A stretch of DNA of 38,440 bases, taken from assembly GCA_047611425.1 (NCBI GenBank), contig JBLFWJ010000007.1, forward strand, positions 1-38,440, read 5' to 3'. Below the pieces are notes generated by a model, which was given only the letters and a program-made list of their open reading frames with translations, ran no database searches and had not been told where the DNA came from. A program made the position numbers and the translations under genes. Source of the stretch: JBLFWJ01 sp047611425 (lineage in GTDB: Bacteria; Bacteroidota; Bacteroidia; UBA10329). This document shows, piece by piece, positions 24,860-33,535 of the stretch (positions are counted from its first letter, which is position 1; each line of letters starts with the position of its first letter).

Positions 24860-26215
24860 ATGAAGGATAGGTTATTCGATACGTTGGGCATTACCTCTGA
24901 TAGGACAAAGGACATTACCAAGCACATTAGCTTGTCGTTTGTTTACAAGGCCGGTAGTATTCTAGGTAACTTCCTTCTTGTTCCGCTAACCATAGGTTAT
25001 CTGGATACCAACAACTACGGTATCTGGCTTTTGATAACCTCTTTCGTGGGGTGGTTTACCTTTTTCGACATCGGATTGGGACATGGACTTCGGAACAAAT
25101 TTACCGAGGCAAAAGCAAGCGATGATGGTCATCTGATCCAGTCCTACGTCAGTTCAGCATACTTTAGCATGGGCTTTATAAGTCTTGGATTGATAGCACT
25201 GTTTCTGGGTGTAAACCCCTTTGTTAATTGGTCGTCAGTATTTAACACATCAGAAAGCATCAACCAGGACCTTACCGTGTTGATGCTTATCGTCTTCGTT
25301 TGCTTCTGTACTCAATTGGTTTTGAAACTGATCACATCCATTTACACGGCAGATCTTCAACCCTCCAAACAGGACTTGATTAATTTCCTGACCCAGATGC
25401 TTTCAGTAGCCTTGATCTTCATCATTACACAAACTTCAGAATCGTCATTAATGCTATTCGGAATCGTGTTTTCCTTGATTCCAGTTTCAATTCTCCTCGG
25501 GTTCAGCGTGCTCTCTTTTAGTACCAAGTACAAAGAGTACCGGCCCAGCTTTAAGTTCTTTGATAAGAAGCATGTTAGCGAGGTCTTTGGTTTGGGAATC
25601 AAATTCTTCGTTATCCAAGTATCGGGTGTGGTAATCTACTCCACAGATAATATGATCATAACGCAGTTGTTCAGTCCAGCAGAGGTGGTGCCGTACAATA
25701 TCGCATTCAAATACTTTAGCATTATCACCATCGGATTCTCGGTTATTGTGACGCCATATTGGTCGGCCATTACACAGGCATATACAAAAGGCGAATTCGA
25801 ATGGATTAAGAAGTCGATGAAGGGGCTGTCTAAGATTGTCCTTCTTTTTCTTGCAGTCGCGGTCTGTTTTGTAATAGGGGCAGATTACTTTTATCTGTTC
25901 TGGGTTGGCGATCAAGTTGTTGTGCCGATTGTACTTTCAATTCTGATGGGTTTATTTGTAAGTGTTCAAACGGTGATGACACCAATTCTCTATTTTATCA
26001 ATGGTACTGGAAAAATCAAGTTGCAGCTGTATGTTCTTGTTTCCACAGCATTGCTAAATATTCCGTTGTCAATATTGTTGGCCAAGAACCTGGACCTTGG
26101 AAGTGCTGGGGTGATGCTAGCCACCGTTTTGTGTTTACTCCCAGTCTTGTTTATCACTAGAATTCAGTACAGAAGAATTATTAATGGCACAGCTAAAGGC
26201 ATCTGGAATGAATAG
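24860..26215 (+). CDS. Wzx-like oligosaccharide flippase
   Basis: A 451-residue polytopic membrane protein of the MOP superfamily, predicted to flip lipid-linked repeat units across the inner membrane. About 12 to 14 hydrophobic helices can be counted. The N-terminal region has HISLSFVYKAGSILGNFLLVPLTI, NNYGIWLLITSFVGWFTFFDIGLGHGLRNKF, the last of which is a signature of polysaccharide flippases of this type. A gap of 78 bases separates it from the kinase gene, with no terminator. The downstream acetyltransferase probably starts within its final codons (overlap of 8 bases), indicating translational coupling. The repeat-unit identity cannot be inferred from the protein itself. Confidence 0.88.
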   Translation: MKDRLFDTLGITSDRTKDITKHISLSFVYKAGSILGNFLLVPLTIGYLDTNNYGIWLLITSFVGWFTFFDIGLGHGLRNKFTEAKASDDGHLIQSYVSSAYFSMGFISLGLIALFLGVNPFVNWSSVFNTSESINQDLTVLMLIVFVCFCTQLVLKLITSIYTADLQPSKQDLINFLTQMLSVALIFIITQTSESSLMLFGIVFSLIPVSILLGFSVLSFSTKYKEYRPSFKFFDKKHVSEVFGLGIKFFVIQVSGVVIYSTDNMIITQLFSPAEVVPYNIAFKYFSIITIGFSVIVTPYWSAITQAYTKGEFEWIKKSMKGLSKIVLLFLAVAVCFVIGADYFYLFWVGDQVVVPIVLSILMGLFVSVQTVMTPILYFINGTGKIKLQLYVLVSTALLNIPLSILLAKNLDLGSAGVMLATVLCLLPVLFITRIQYRRIINGTAKGIWNE

Positions 26216-26888
26216 AATTCTCAAGCTTTTCATACCAAGTGCCCTGCTTCGATTTTTGAAAAGAAGACACTATCTCAGGAAGTACGAAAAACACAACTTG
26301 ATGATTGGAGTGGGAAGCGACATTATAAATGTTGAGCTTGGAACGGGTGTCTTTTTGGGTGCCGATGTAGCCATCAGCAATAGTTCAATCGGAGATTCAT
26401 CTTACGTTAATTCGCGCAGCCAGATTCAGCATACAAAGATTGGAAAGTTCACCTCTATTGGGCCGAATGTGCACATAGTACTGGGGAATCATCCAACGAA
26501 TTTTGTGTCTACTCACCCAACCTTTTATGCCAACAATAAATCGTTCGAATGCTTTGCCGATAAAATGTATTTCGAGGAATATGGAAAGGTTGATATTGGG
26601 AACGATGTATGGATCGGACAAGATGTAATCATCCCTGGAAATGTGAAAATTGGTGACGGTGCCATAATAGCGCCAAAGGCGGTGGTAACAAAAGACGTAG
26701 AGCCTTATGCCATTGTTGGCGGTGTACCCGCTAAGCATATTCGATATCGATTTGATGAAGCAACCCGAAATACTTTGCAAAAAGATAAATGGTGGAATAA
26801 AGACAGAACCTGGTTGAAAGAGAACTTCAAAAAATTTCATGATACCGAGATCTACTTGAAACAGATCATTAAAGACCCTACCAGTTAA
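26208..26888 (+). CDS. CatB/Xat-type hexapeptide-repeat acetyltransferase
   Basis: A 226-residue left-handed beta-helix acyltransferase, probably O- or N-acetylating a sugar of the repeat unit. Hexapeptide repeats are visible (IGVGSDI, GVFLGADVAI, IGKFTSIGPNVHI, VDIGNDVWIGQDVII, VKIGDGAIIAPKAVVTKDV). A conserved His in GNHPT and a STHPTFY segment are typical of the xenobiotic/CatB branch, and GGVPAKHIRYRF closes the helix. A Met at 26184 is in frame, but MNRILKLF at 26208 gives a normal family N-terminus and a compact 8-base overlap with the flippase stop. It is followed after 54 bases by the polymerase gene. Confidence 0.85.
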   Translation: MNRILKLFIPSALLRFLKRRHYLRKYEKHNLMIGVGSDIINVELGTGVFLGADVAISNSSIGDSSYVNSRSQIQHTKIGKFTSIGPNVHIVLGNHPTNFVSTHPTFYANNKSFECFADKMYFEEYGKVDIGNDVWIGQDVIIPGNVKIGDGAIIAPKAVVTKDVEPYAIVGGVPAKHIRYRFDEATRNTLQKDKWWNKDRTWLKENFKKFHDTEIYLKQIIKDPTS

Positions 26889-26897
26889 TTCTGATAA

Positions 26898-26922
26898 AGT
26901 GGGGCATTAACGCCCGCCCACT
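26898..26922 (+). repeat. Interrupted inverted repeat before the polymerase gene
   Basis: AGTGGG (26898-26903) and CCCACT (26917-26922) pair, with a further GGGC/GCCC option inside. No T-tract follows, so it is not a normal terminator. It lies 21 bases before the polymerase ATG and could tune expression inside the operon. Confidence 0.3.
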
Positions 26923-26942
26923 GTAGAACTTTGGGACTGAAT

Positions 26943-28208
26943 ATGAAGAAGAGTACGATAAGGAAAATCACGGATTATTTTCTGCTAACCTATTTGATAG
27001 CGGTTACGGGGTTCCCGTTCTTTTACTCAGATATTGAATTCTTCATCTTAGGTTTTTTGATGCCCGCTGCAGTTTTCTTAATGAGAAAGCCGGGTACATT
27101 AACGGGTATCCCTCGCCCAGATAAGACGGTTGTGCTTGTCTTTGGTGCCTTTCTTTTGGTTGAGGTATTACAGTCTCTATACTTTGGTTTGTTCGAGGTC
27201 AAAACGTTTATTGGCACGTTAATGCGTCTTGGGGCGGCTTATTTTACCATGGCCATTTTGCTGGACCGGTTTTACGATTACTACGTCAAAATCATCTATT
27301 TCTTCTCTGTAATCAGCTTAATGTTCTTTATCCCTGCATTGGTCATTCCTGGCTTTGCTGATTTTTTTACGGATAATGTGGCCCCATTTTTTGTCTCTCC
27401 ATTCCATACATCAGGCGGTTATTACGAAACTTCACCCAACATAATTATTTACACGTTTGAGAAAAGCCTCTTCGTGTCATCAAGGAATTCAGGACCTTTT
27501 TGGGAACCTGGAGCATTCTCAATATTCCTTGTTCTTGCTATGATGTTCAGGTTGGTGCAGGTTCAAAACATCTTTGATAAGAAGGTGATTTTCTTCGCGG
27601 TGGTAGTTTTAACTACAACATCTACTTCCGGATATATTGCACTGTTTCTTTTGGTTGTGTCATACTATGTCTTCAACAGAAGGGTAAATGCGCTTAAGTA
27701 TGTGTTGATTGCAATGATGGTTTACGGAGCAAGTCTAGCTTATGTGCAATTGGAATTTCTCGAGAAAAAAGCCAAGAACGATATCGCCCTCGCATCTGAA
27801 ACTACTACATCTCGTTTTGGTAGCGCATTGGTTGATCTTCAAGATTTTGTAAAAAACCCACTGATCGGGTATGGCCGTGGATCAAATAGATATGGTGGTA
27901 AGCAAATCGATCAGTTTACTTCAAACTTTCACCGTAACAATGGAATCACTCAGCTTTTGGTCACCTATGGGATTTTCATCTTTCTGATTTATTTCTACGT
28001 CTACTACAGAAACTTCTATCGCTTTTGTAAGGACAATGCATTTAATGTGAATTTTGCATTGGCTATGCTGCTAATCTTGATGATAATGGGTTTTTCTCAG
28101 GGAATCTTCACGAAGCCGTTTTTCTATGGATTATTATTTATCGTTTCAACGAGTAACGGGTTAAGGTCATTACCTCATGATAAGGTCAGTATATCGGATA
28201 TTAGATAA
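26943..28208 (+). CDS. Wzy-like polysaccharide polymerase / O-antigen ligase family protein
   Basis: A 421-residue protein with about ten to twelve membrane helices. The motif NSGPFWEPGAFSIFLVLAMMF (about 184-204) and the later SRFGSALVDLQDFVKNPLIGYGRGSNR are characteristic of Wzy/WaaL-like proteins in this phylum: a hydrophobic core with one large periplasmic loop between helices. It would join repeat units on the periplasmic face. An in-frame TTG at 26931 is possible, but ATG at 26943 followed by MKKSTIRKITDYFLL is more natural. Its 3' end overlaps the next acyltransferase by 32 bases. Confidence 0.82.
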   Translation: MKKSTIRKITDYFLLTYLIAVTGFPFFYSDIEFFILGFLMPAAVFLMRKPGTLTGIPRPDKTVVLVFGAFLLVEVLQSLYFGLFEVKTFIGTLMRLGAAYFTMAILLDRFYDYYVKIIYFFSVISLMFFIPALVIPGFADFFTDNVAPFFVSPFHTSGGYYETSPNIIIYTFEKSLFVSSRNSGPFWEPGAFSIFLVLAMMFRLVQVQNIFDKKVIFFAVVVLTTTSTSGYIALFLLVVSYYVFNRRVNALKYVLIAMMVYGASLAYVQLEFLEKKAKNDIALASETTTSRFGSALVDLQDFVKNPLIGYGRGSNRYGGKQIDQFTSNFHRNNGITQLLVTYGIFIFLIYFYVYYRNFYRFCKDNAFNVNFALAMLLILMIMGFSQGIFTKPFFYGLLFIVSTSNGLRSLPHDKVSISDIR

Positions 28209-28797
28209 ACTCCACCTAGAACTATATAGGTTCTTTTCTCAGATCTATGTTTTCTTCGTTTTCCGAGCTTTTTCGATAGGGCCAAATGGCCGGTTTCGAA
28301 TAAATGGGTATCCTAAGTTCACAGTCAAAGGAACGGGTAAGGTTGTTATAGGCAAGCGATTTGTACTGAACAGTGGAAACGTTTTCAATTCAATCGGAAG
28401 AAATCAGCGCTCTCTTCTTTCTGTTGGTGAAGGGGCTGAACTGACCATTGGAGATAACGTTGGGATGAGTTCCGTGGCGATTGTCTGTCAGAAAAAAATC
28501 AGCATTGGAAATAACATTAGAATTGGTGGAAATACAGTAATCTACGATACAGATTTTCACGCGTTGAATGTTGAAGAACGAACTGCCATTCCGGAAATTA
28601 CAAGAGGAATCAAACGAAGAGACGTTTCAATTGGAGATGGTGTTTTTATTGGTGGACATTCCATTATACTGAAAGGAACAACCATTGGTGCAAATTCCAT
28701 AATCGGTGCCGGTTCGGTGGTTTCTGGAACAATTCCGGAAAATGAAGTTTGGGCTGGGAATCCTGCAGTATTTGTCCGAAAAAATGAGGCCAGATGA
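28177..28797 (+). CDS. Hexapeptide-repeat acyltransferase (WcaF/maltose acetyltransferase-like)
   Basis: A 206-residue left-handed beta-helix acyltransferase. An amphipathic N-terminal stretch (about 1-33) precedes the repeats: VVIGKRFVL, LTIGDNVGMSSVAI, ISIGNNIRIGGNTVI, VSIGDGVFIGGHSII, TTIGANSIIGAGSVV. The probable catalytic His is in YDTDFHAL, and the protein ends with AGNPAVFVRKN. It is likely to O-acetylate a sugar or lipid-linked intermediate. It starts inside the polymerase gene (32-base overlap) and shares ATGA with the following GT2, so these genes are tightly coupled. It is distinct from the CatB-type enzyme at 26208. Confidence 0.85.
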   Translation: MIRSVYRILDKLHLELYRFFSQIYVFFVFRAFSIGPNGRFRINGYPKFTVKGTGKVVIGKRFVLNSGNVFNSIGRNQRSLLSVGEGAELTIGDNVGMSSVAIVCQKKISIGNNIRIGGNTVIYDTDFHALNVEERTAIPEITRGIKRRDVSIGDGVFIGGHSIILKGTTIGANSIIGAGSVVSGTIPENEVWAGNPAVFVRKNEAR

Positions 28798-29675
28798 TGA
28801 GGATAGCAGCTGTCATTCCAACCTTTAATCGTGTCGACCTGCTACGTACCTCCATTGGTCAGTTGCAAGAACAGGCCACAGCGCTACCTGATTTGGATCT
28901 GACCATTATTGTGGTTAATGATGGGTGTACGGACAGTACCGAAACGATGTTGGCACAAGAACTTCCAGAAGTAGTTCAAGTAAAAACCCCTGGAAATTAC
29001 TGGTATACTAAAAGCATGAATGTTGGGTTTGAGGAGGCCATGAAGCTTGATGTGGATTATGTGCTGACGTTGAATGACGATATTGAATTGAAGCCAGACT
29101 ATTTGCAAAAGATCACAGAAGCGGTTGCCAAATATGATGCTCCGATTATTATGGGATCGACTTCAATTACCGTAGAACAACCACCAAGAGTGACCTTCTC
29201 TGGAGTAAAAGAAATTAAGTGGTGGCGGTTTAAGCAAACAACTTTCCATGACTACTTGCAAGAAGTGCCAGAAAGCAGTTTAAAAGGAGAGAAGGAAAGT
29301 GCACTTCTGCCTGGACGCGGAATGCTGATTGACGCGAGAATCTTGCGAAAGATTGGTCTGTTTGAACCGAGGCTTGCACAATATGCCTCAGACGATGAGT
29401 TTTGCTACCGTGCGATTAGAAGCAATTTCAAGGTTTACGTTTCTTGGGATGCGATTATCTACAGCCACCATGAATTAACGGGTGATGGCACACCGCAATT
29501 GAAACAATCGCTCTTTAAGTTTACCAAGAGTTTTTTCAATCAATACTCAAGAAACTACTGGAGAAAACATTTTTTTATTGTTTGGAATTACGGTATAAAA
29601 CTGCTTTTCCCAATCACGATATCAATTGTGTTTTTGGGTGAATTTTACTCCTACTTTAAATATAGATTGAAGTAG
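28794..29675 (+). CDS. GT2 family glycosyltransferase (rhamnosyltransferase-like)
   Basis: A 293-residue GT-A fold inverting glycosyltransferase. Motifs are VIPTFNRVDLL (N-terminal strand), VVNDGCTDSTE (nucleotide binding), LTLNDDIEL (metal-binding DD) and a later acceptor-site segment GRGMLIDARILRKIGLF ... YASDDEFCYRA. The C-terminus (about 245-293) has a hydrophobic helix that may tie it to the membrane. The pattern is closest to rhamnosyltransferase-type GT2s, but neither donor nor acceptor can be set from sequence. Its start overlaps the previous stop as ATGATGA, and either ATG is possible. Two bases separate it from the formyltransferase. Confidence 0.87.
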   Translation: MMRIAAVIPTFNRVDLLRTSIGQLQEQATALPDLDLTIIVVNDGCTDSTETMLAQELPEVVQVKTPGNYWYTKSMNVGFEEAMKLDVDYVLTLNDDIELKPDYLQKITEAVAKYDAPIIMGSTSITVEQPPRVTFSGVKEIKWWRFKQTTFHDYLQEVPESSLKGEKESALLPGRGMLIDARILRKIGLFEPRLAQYASDDEFCYRAIRSNFKVYVSWDAIIYSHHELTGDGTPQLKQSLFKFTKSFFNQYSRNYWRKHFFIVWNYGIKLLFPITISIVFLGEFYSYFKYRLK

Positions 29676-29677
29676 AT

Positions 29678-30568
29678 ATGAGAATCCTACTGGTCACTAA
29701 TCAAAGCAATCATCATAAATACTGGGCTCACAGCCTGTATTCGAAGTATGAAGTTGTGGGCATTTGCCATCCGGATTCAAAACCGAACCGAGGAATTTTA
29801 GCCAGAGATCTGAAAGAGCGGGGGTTTCTGTTTTTGATTCTCAAGTTGCTAAGCGGATGTTACCACAAAATGTCAGGTAGTAGCTTCACCAAACGCCTTA
29901 GTCTGTTGCAAGGCAGTTACTATTCTGAGGAGGCAAAGAAGTTCGATTCAATTCCAAAAGAGTTAATTTATGGTGTCGATGACGTCAACTCAAAGGAATC
30001 CATTCGAAAAGCGAAAGAGCTGAAACCTGATGTTATTTGTTTTCTTGGTGGAGATATCGTGAAGAAGGAATTTCTTTCCACAGCCAAGATCACAACATTG
30101 AATTACCACAGTGGCGTTTCTCCTTTCTACAATGGATCCGGCACAACATATTCGGCTGTTGCTGACGGTAGACCGAACTTTTGCGGTGGTACGCTCATGA
30201 CCATGAACGAACGAATTGACGGAGGAGATATTTTGGCCCATTATCTGACTCCAATCGAATCGAATGACAATTCCGCATTGCTCTTTTTAAAAGGAATTAA
30301 AGGTGCAATTAAACTGTATGCGCTGGTGTTGGATCAAATGATCCAGACCGCTAGTTCTCCAACTGGCTTTACTCAAGGGAGGTCCGTCAGATACTGTACA
30401 TCATCAGACTGGACGATCTATCAAGATTTGAAACTGAGTCAGTTTGAAGATTCTGGAAAAATGAGTCGATACGTTCGAGACGAAAAAGTGCTTTCATATT
30501 TAAATGTGGAATCGACTTCGGAGCAACCACCGTATCTCGAAACATTAGCAGAGATCCTGAAGAAGTAA
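29678..30568 (+). CDS. Sugar N-formyltransferase (formyl-transferase family)
   Basis: A 296-residue enzyme with the N10-formyltetrahydrofolate formyltransferase core. The catalytic triad Asn142, His144 and Asp181 is visible in LNYHSGVSPFYNGSG and ERIDGGDIL, matching Asn-x-His and the DTGD aspartate of methionyl-tRNA formyltransferase. The N-terminal region differs from tRNA formyltransferase and the tRNA-binding C-terminal domain is absent, so a small-molecule (amino sugar) substrate is more likely. With the WecE-type aminotransferase in the same cluster, the simplest reading is N-formylation of a 4-amino-4,6-dideoxy sugar. The link between the two is inferred. It sits between a GT2 and a polysaccharide deacetylase gene with almost no spacing. 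Confidence 0.82.
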   Translation: MRILLVTNQSNHHKYWAHSLYSKYEVVGICHPDSKPNRGILARDLKERGFLFLILKLLSGCYHKMSGSSFTKRLSLLQGSYYSEEAKKFDSIPKELIYGVDDVNSKESIRKAKELKPDVICFLGGDIVKKEFLSTAKITTLNYHSGVSPFYNGSGTTYSAVADGRPNFCGGTLMTMNERIDGGDILAHYLTPIESNDNSALLFLKGIKGAIKLYALVLDQMIQTASSPTGFTQGRSVRYCTSSDWTIYQDLKLSQFEDSGKMSRYVRDEKVLSYLNVESTSEQPPYLETLAEILKK

Positions 30569-30569
30569 G

Positions 30570-31511
30570 ATGGGGAGCAACATGCTGAAAATCGTATACT
30601 ATCACACTATTTCAGATGTGTTGTTGGATTACTTCCCGCAGGAAACTACCCAGTCAATAGACACATTTAATCGGCAAATTCGGCATCTAAATAAGCGGTT
30701 CAACATTATTTCTTTGGAGGAAGCGCTGCATATTCATCAGAACAAGGAGCGATTCTCAAATAGTCTTGTGATAACCACCGATGACGGATTTAAAGAGAAC
30801 TACACGACAATTGCTCCTGTCTTGAATGATCTGAACCTCTCGTTTACCGCCCTTTTGTGTAATGATTTTATTGACAATAAATCGTTGATGTGGAGGAACG
30901 TTTTGTTCTACATAAAGAGCAAATGTTCTGTTTCAGATATTGAAAAAGTCATTAATCGCGCATGCACCGAATTCCAAATAGATCGACCCTTGGGTCAAGA
31001 AGGTTTGATGGTTTGGAGCCTGAAGTCTTGGCCGTATAAGTTGAAGGATGCACTGGCGCAATACTTTTGGGATAACCTAATTGATGTTCAGTTGAACGAC
31101 TTCTTGAGTGAGAAAAAACCCTATTTGACATCTGAACAAGTTTTAGAGTTGGTGAACAATGGATTTTCGATTGGTTCGCACAGCAGAAGCCATCCATATT
31201 TCAAGATGATGGACGACAATGAAATTGAATTAGAAACCATTGTCGCGGCCAACGAATTGGAAAAGCGCTTTAACACGCAAATCAGTGCGTTCTCTTTTCC
31301 TTTCGAGCGACCCGTAAACAGCCCTGACCAAACTAAAATCGAAAAAATATTGAGCAGTCGGTTTAATGTGATTTTAGGTACACGAGATAAGGGCTTGAAC
31401 CATAGTATACCAGCGTTTCATTGGGAAAGATTGTCAATGGAATTTGAGTATGCCTTTTCAATCTTCAATCTTCAATTTTCACCTTTGAAGCAACGATATC
31501 TAAAGAATTGA
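30570..31511 (+). CDS. Polysaccharide deacetylase (NodB-like)
   Basis: A 313-residue carbohydrate esterase family 4 protein. The NodB motifs are YYHTISD near the start, the catalytic/metal Asp pair in VITTDDGFKENY, and the metal His pair in IGSHSRSHPY. A long insert of about 100 residues separates motifs 1 and 2. No signal peptide is evident, so it may act in the cytoplasm on a lipid-linked or nucleotide-linked sugar, freeing an amino group. Removing acetyl from an acetamido sugar could feed N-formylation next door. A second Met at 30582 follows GGGGAG and is an equally plausible start (MLKIVYYH). Its stop overlaps the next start by one base. Confidence 0.85.
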   Translation: MGSNMLKIVYYHTISDVLLDYFPQETTQSIDTFNRQIRHLNKRFNIISLEEALHIHQNKERFSNSLVITTDDGFKENYTTIAPVLNDLNLSFTALLCNDFIDNKSLMWRNVLFYIKSKCSVSDIEKVINRACTEFQIDRPLGQEGLMVWSLKSWPYKLKDALAQYFWDNLIDVQLNDFLSEKKPYLTSEQVLELVNNGFSIGSHSRSHPYFKMMDDNEIELETIVAANELEKRFNTQISAFSFPFERPVNSPDQTKIEKILSSRFNVILGTRDKGLNHSIPAFHWERLSMEFEYAFSIFNLQFSPLKQRYLKN

Positions 31512-32362
31512 TGAAGTATACAGTAGTGTCTCCAGTTAAAAATGAAGCGAAGTATATCAAGCATACTTTAGATTCCGTTGCTGCTCAAACCGAAAAGCCT
31601 AATGAGTGGATAATTGTTGATGACGGATCAACTGATAACACCTTGGCAATTCTTCAAGAGTATTCAGCGAAACACGATTGGATAAAAGTTTTGGAGAGCA
31701 AAACACAATTAGAAGCCCGATCGGGTGGATCAAAAGTGGTGCGGGCTTTTAATAAGGGATTCAGAGCCATTACTGATCATAGCTATGATTTTATCGTGAA
31801 GTTAGATGGAGATTTAGCGCTGCCGGAAAACTACTTTGAAACGGTAATTAAAACGTTTACTCAAAATCCGAAAGTTGGTATTTGCGGTGGCTACATTTTG
31901 AATAAGACGGATAGCGGTCTGGTCAAAGAGATTGAGATCGACTACCACGTTAGGGGAGCATTCAAATCTGTTCGAAAAACCTGTTTTGATGAAATAGGTG
32001 GGTTTAAGGAGATTTGGAATTGGGATGGAATAGACATGATGGAGGCGATGATGAGAGGCTGGGAAACTAAAGTGTTTGACCTTTCTGTAGTTCATTTTCG
32101 TCCTACCAGCACGGCTTATAACCCATATAAGTTTCACTTTAAAGATGGCAGGTTTGCCTTCAAGCTGAGGACTAACATATTGCTGTTGATATTAAGAACG
32201 ATTGGCAGGTTGAAAAAGAAGCCATTTCTAATTTCTTCGCTACTCTATTTCATTGGTTATTTCTTCGCTATGATCAGATTGGAAGAGCGAATTATTGAAA
32301 AGGATGTGGGCGCATTCACAAACAAGTTCCACATTAACAGAATATTAGGTACAAAGCTCTAG
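31511..32362 (+). CDS. GT2 family glycosyltransferase
   Basis: A 283-residue GT-A fold enzyme. The motifs are VSPVKNEAKYIKHTLDSV, IIVDDGSTDNT and VKLDGDLAL (metal-binding DGD). The region around FDEIGGFKEIWNWDGIDMMEAMM resembles the acceptor-binding segment. There is a hydrophobic stretch near 240-257. It probably adds one sugar of the repeat unit on the cytoplasmic face. The frame extends to a TTG at 31508, but ATG at 31511 shares the TGATG junction with the deacetylase stop and gives a standard N-terminus. A 61-base gap follows, containing a tiny reading frame in front of the DUF354 gene. Confidence 0.88.
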   Translation: MKYTVVSPVKNEAKYIKHTLDSVAAQTEKPNEWIIVDDGSTDNTLAILQEYSAKHDWIKVLESKTQLEARSGGSKVVRAFNKGFRAITDHSYDFIVKLDGDLALPENYFETVIKTFTQNPKVGICGGYILNKTDSGLVKEIEIDYHVRGAFKSVRKTCFDEIGGFKEIWNWDGIDMMEAMMRGWETKVFDLSVVHFRPTSTAYNPYKFHFKDGRFAFKLRTNILLLILRTIGRLKKKPFLISSLLYFIGYFFAMIRLEERIIEKDVGAFTNKFHINRILGTKL

Positions 32363-32412
32363 TCACCTTTCTTCAACAGCCATCTTACTTTTTGCAGATT
32401 GAGGAACGTGAT

Positions 32413-32427
32413 ATGAAAAAACAATGA
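32413..32427 (+). other. Four-codon leader frame and duplicated start sequence
   Basis: ATG AAA AAA CAA TGA ends by overlapping the ATG at 32424 (ATGA). The 10-base string ATGAAAAAAC occurs at 32413 and again at 32430, 17 bases apart. It could be a translation-coupling mini-frame or simply the remnant of a duplicated start. There is no direct evidence of translation. Confidence 0.3.
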
Positions 32428-33533
32428 CGATGAAAAAACGGGTCCTATTCTTCTTCGTACATCCAGCAAAATTCCACCTTTCTAGAGCTACCGTCAACCA
32501 ATTGAAGGCGGATGGGCATCACGTAGACATCATCATTACCGGAAGAGACATTCTGGAAGAATTGGTAGTAAACGAAGGGTGGGAATACACCAAAGTTTTC
32601 GCCAATGGCCGAAAGGTGACTTGGCTGCACATCTGGCTCAGCGCGGGTATTTTCATCATGCTTACCATCCTCAAACTTTTACAACTTACTTGGGGTAAGA
32701 AGTATGATCTGTTCATCACAGATGACTGTCTGACATTTGTTGGAAGATTAAAAGGAACACCTTCGGTTTTTGTCACCGATGACGACCTAAGTGCAGTTCC
32801 AGAATCGGCAATTCTAATGGCTTCCGCCAATTACATATTGGCCCCGAGCATTTGCGACCTTGGTAAATACGATTCAAAGAAATGGGGCTACTATGGCTAC
32901 AAAGCCATTTTCCATCTGCACCCGAATCGGTTTACTGCGGATCAAAGTAAAATCAAAGAAGAGCTTCGGGGAATTGAATACTTCTTCATTAGAACCGTGT
33001 CTGCCACTTCAACACATGATGTTGGTAAGCGTGGAATTGGAGACGATCTATTGCGAGATATCATTAAGGTATTGGAACCGAAAGGTCGAGTAGTACTGAA
33101 TTCTGAACGAGAACTCCCGAGCGATCTTCAGCCTTACGTACTTGATTTTCGTAAGAATGATGTGGCGCATTATGTGGCCAATGCCAAACTCTTCATCAGC
33201 GATAGCACAACCATGGTTGTCGAGGCCGCTTTAATGGCTGTTCCATCAATTGAAATCGATGATTGGTTTTCAGACTTTAAGCAATACCACGAGTTGAGTG
33301 CCAAATACGGCTTGCTTGCTGGCTTTGGGGTGGAGGATTTTGATAAGATCAAAGAGAAGATCGAGGAGATTCTGGCAGACCCCAATTTGAAAGAGACCTA
33401 CAAGGAAAGGCAGAAGGTCATGCTGAACGATAAGATTGATGCTTCGGCATATCTAATCTGGATGATTGAGAACTACCCGAAAAGTTCTAAAGAATACTTT
33501 GCCGATACCACGTCTCAACTCAGGTTTAAATAA
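32424..33533 (+). CDS. DUF354 family protein, GT-B-like
   Basis: A 369-residue protein of the DUF354 family, which has the GT-B fold of UDP-GlcNAc 2-epimerase-like and glycosyltransferase proteins. The N-terminus FFFVHPAKFHLSRATVNQLKADGH with ITGRD, and the C-terminal half with ISDSTTMVVEAALMAVPSIEID, are the recognisable family features; the latter resembles the nucleotide-sugar binding segment. A short hydrophobic stretch at about 70-88 may dock to the membrane. The activity of the family is not established to my knowledge; in such clusters a glycosyltransferase role is likely. It starts at ATG 32424 or 32430. It is 2 bases from the sugar-phosphate transferase gene, so the two are co-translated. 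Confidence 0.78.
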   Translation: MTMKKRVLFFFVHPAKFHLSRATVNQLKADGHHVDIIITGRDILEELVVNEGWEYTKVFANGRKVTWLHIWLSAGIFIMLTILKLLQLTWGKKYDLFITDDCLTFVGRLKGTPSVFVTDDDLSAVPESAILMASANYILAPSICDLGKYDSKKWGYYGYKAIFHLHPNRFTADQSKIKEELRGIEYFFIRTVSATSTHDVGKRGIGDDLLRDIIKVLEPKGRVVLNSERELPSDLQPYVLDFRKNDVAHYVANAKLFISDSTTMVVEAALMAVPSIEIDDWFSDFKQYHELSAKYGLLAGFGVEDFDKIKEKIEEILADPNLKETYKERQKVMLNDKIDASAYLIWMIENYPKSSKEYFADTTSQLRFK

Positions 33534-33535
33534 GC

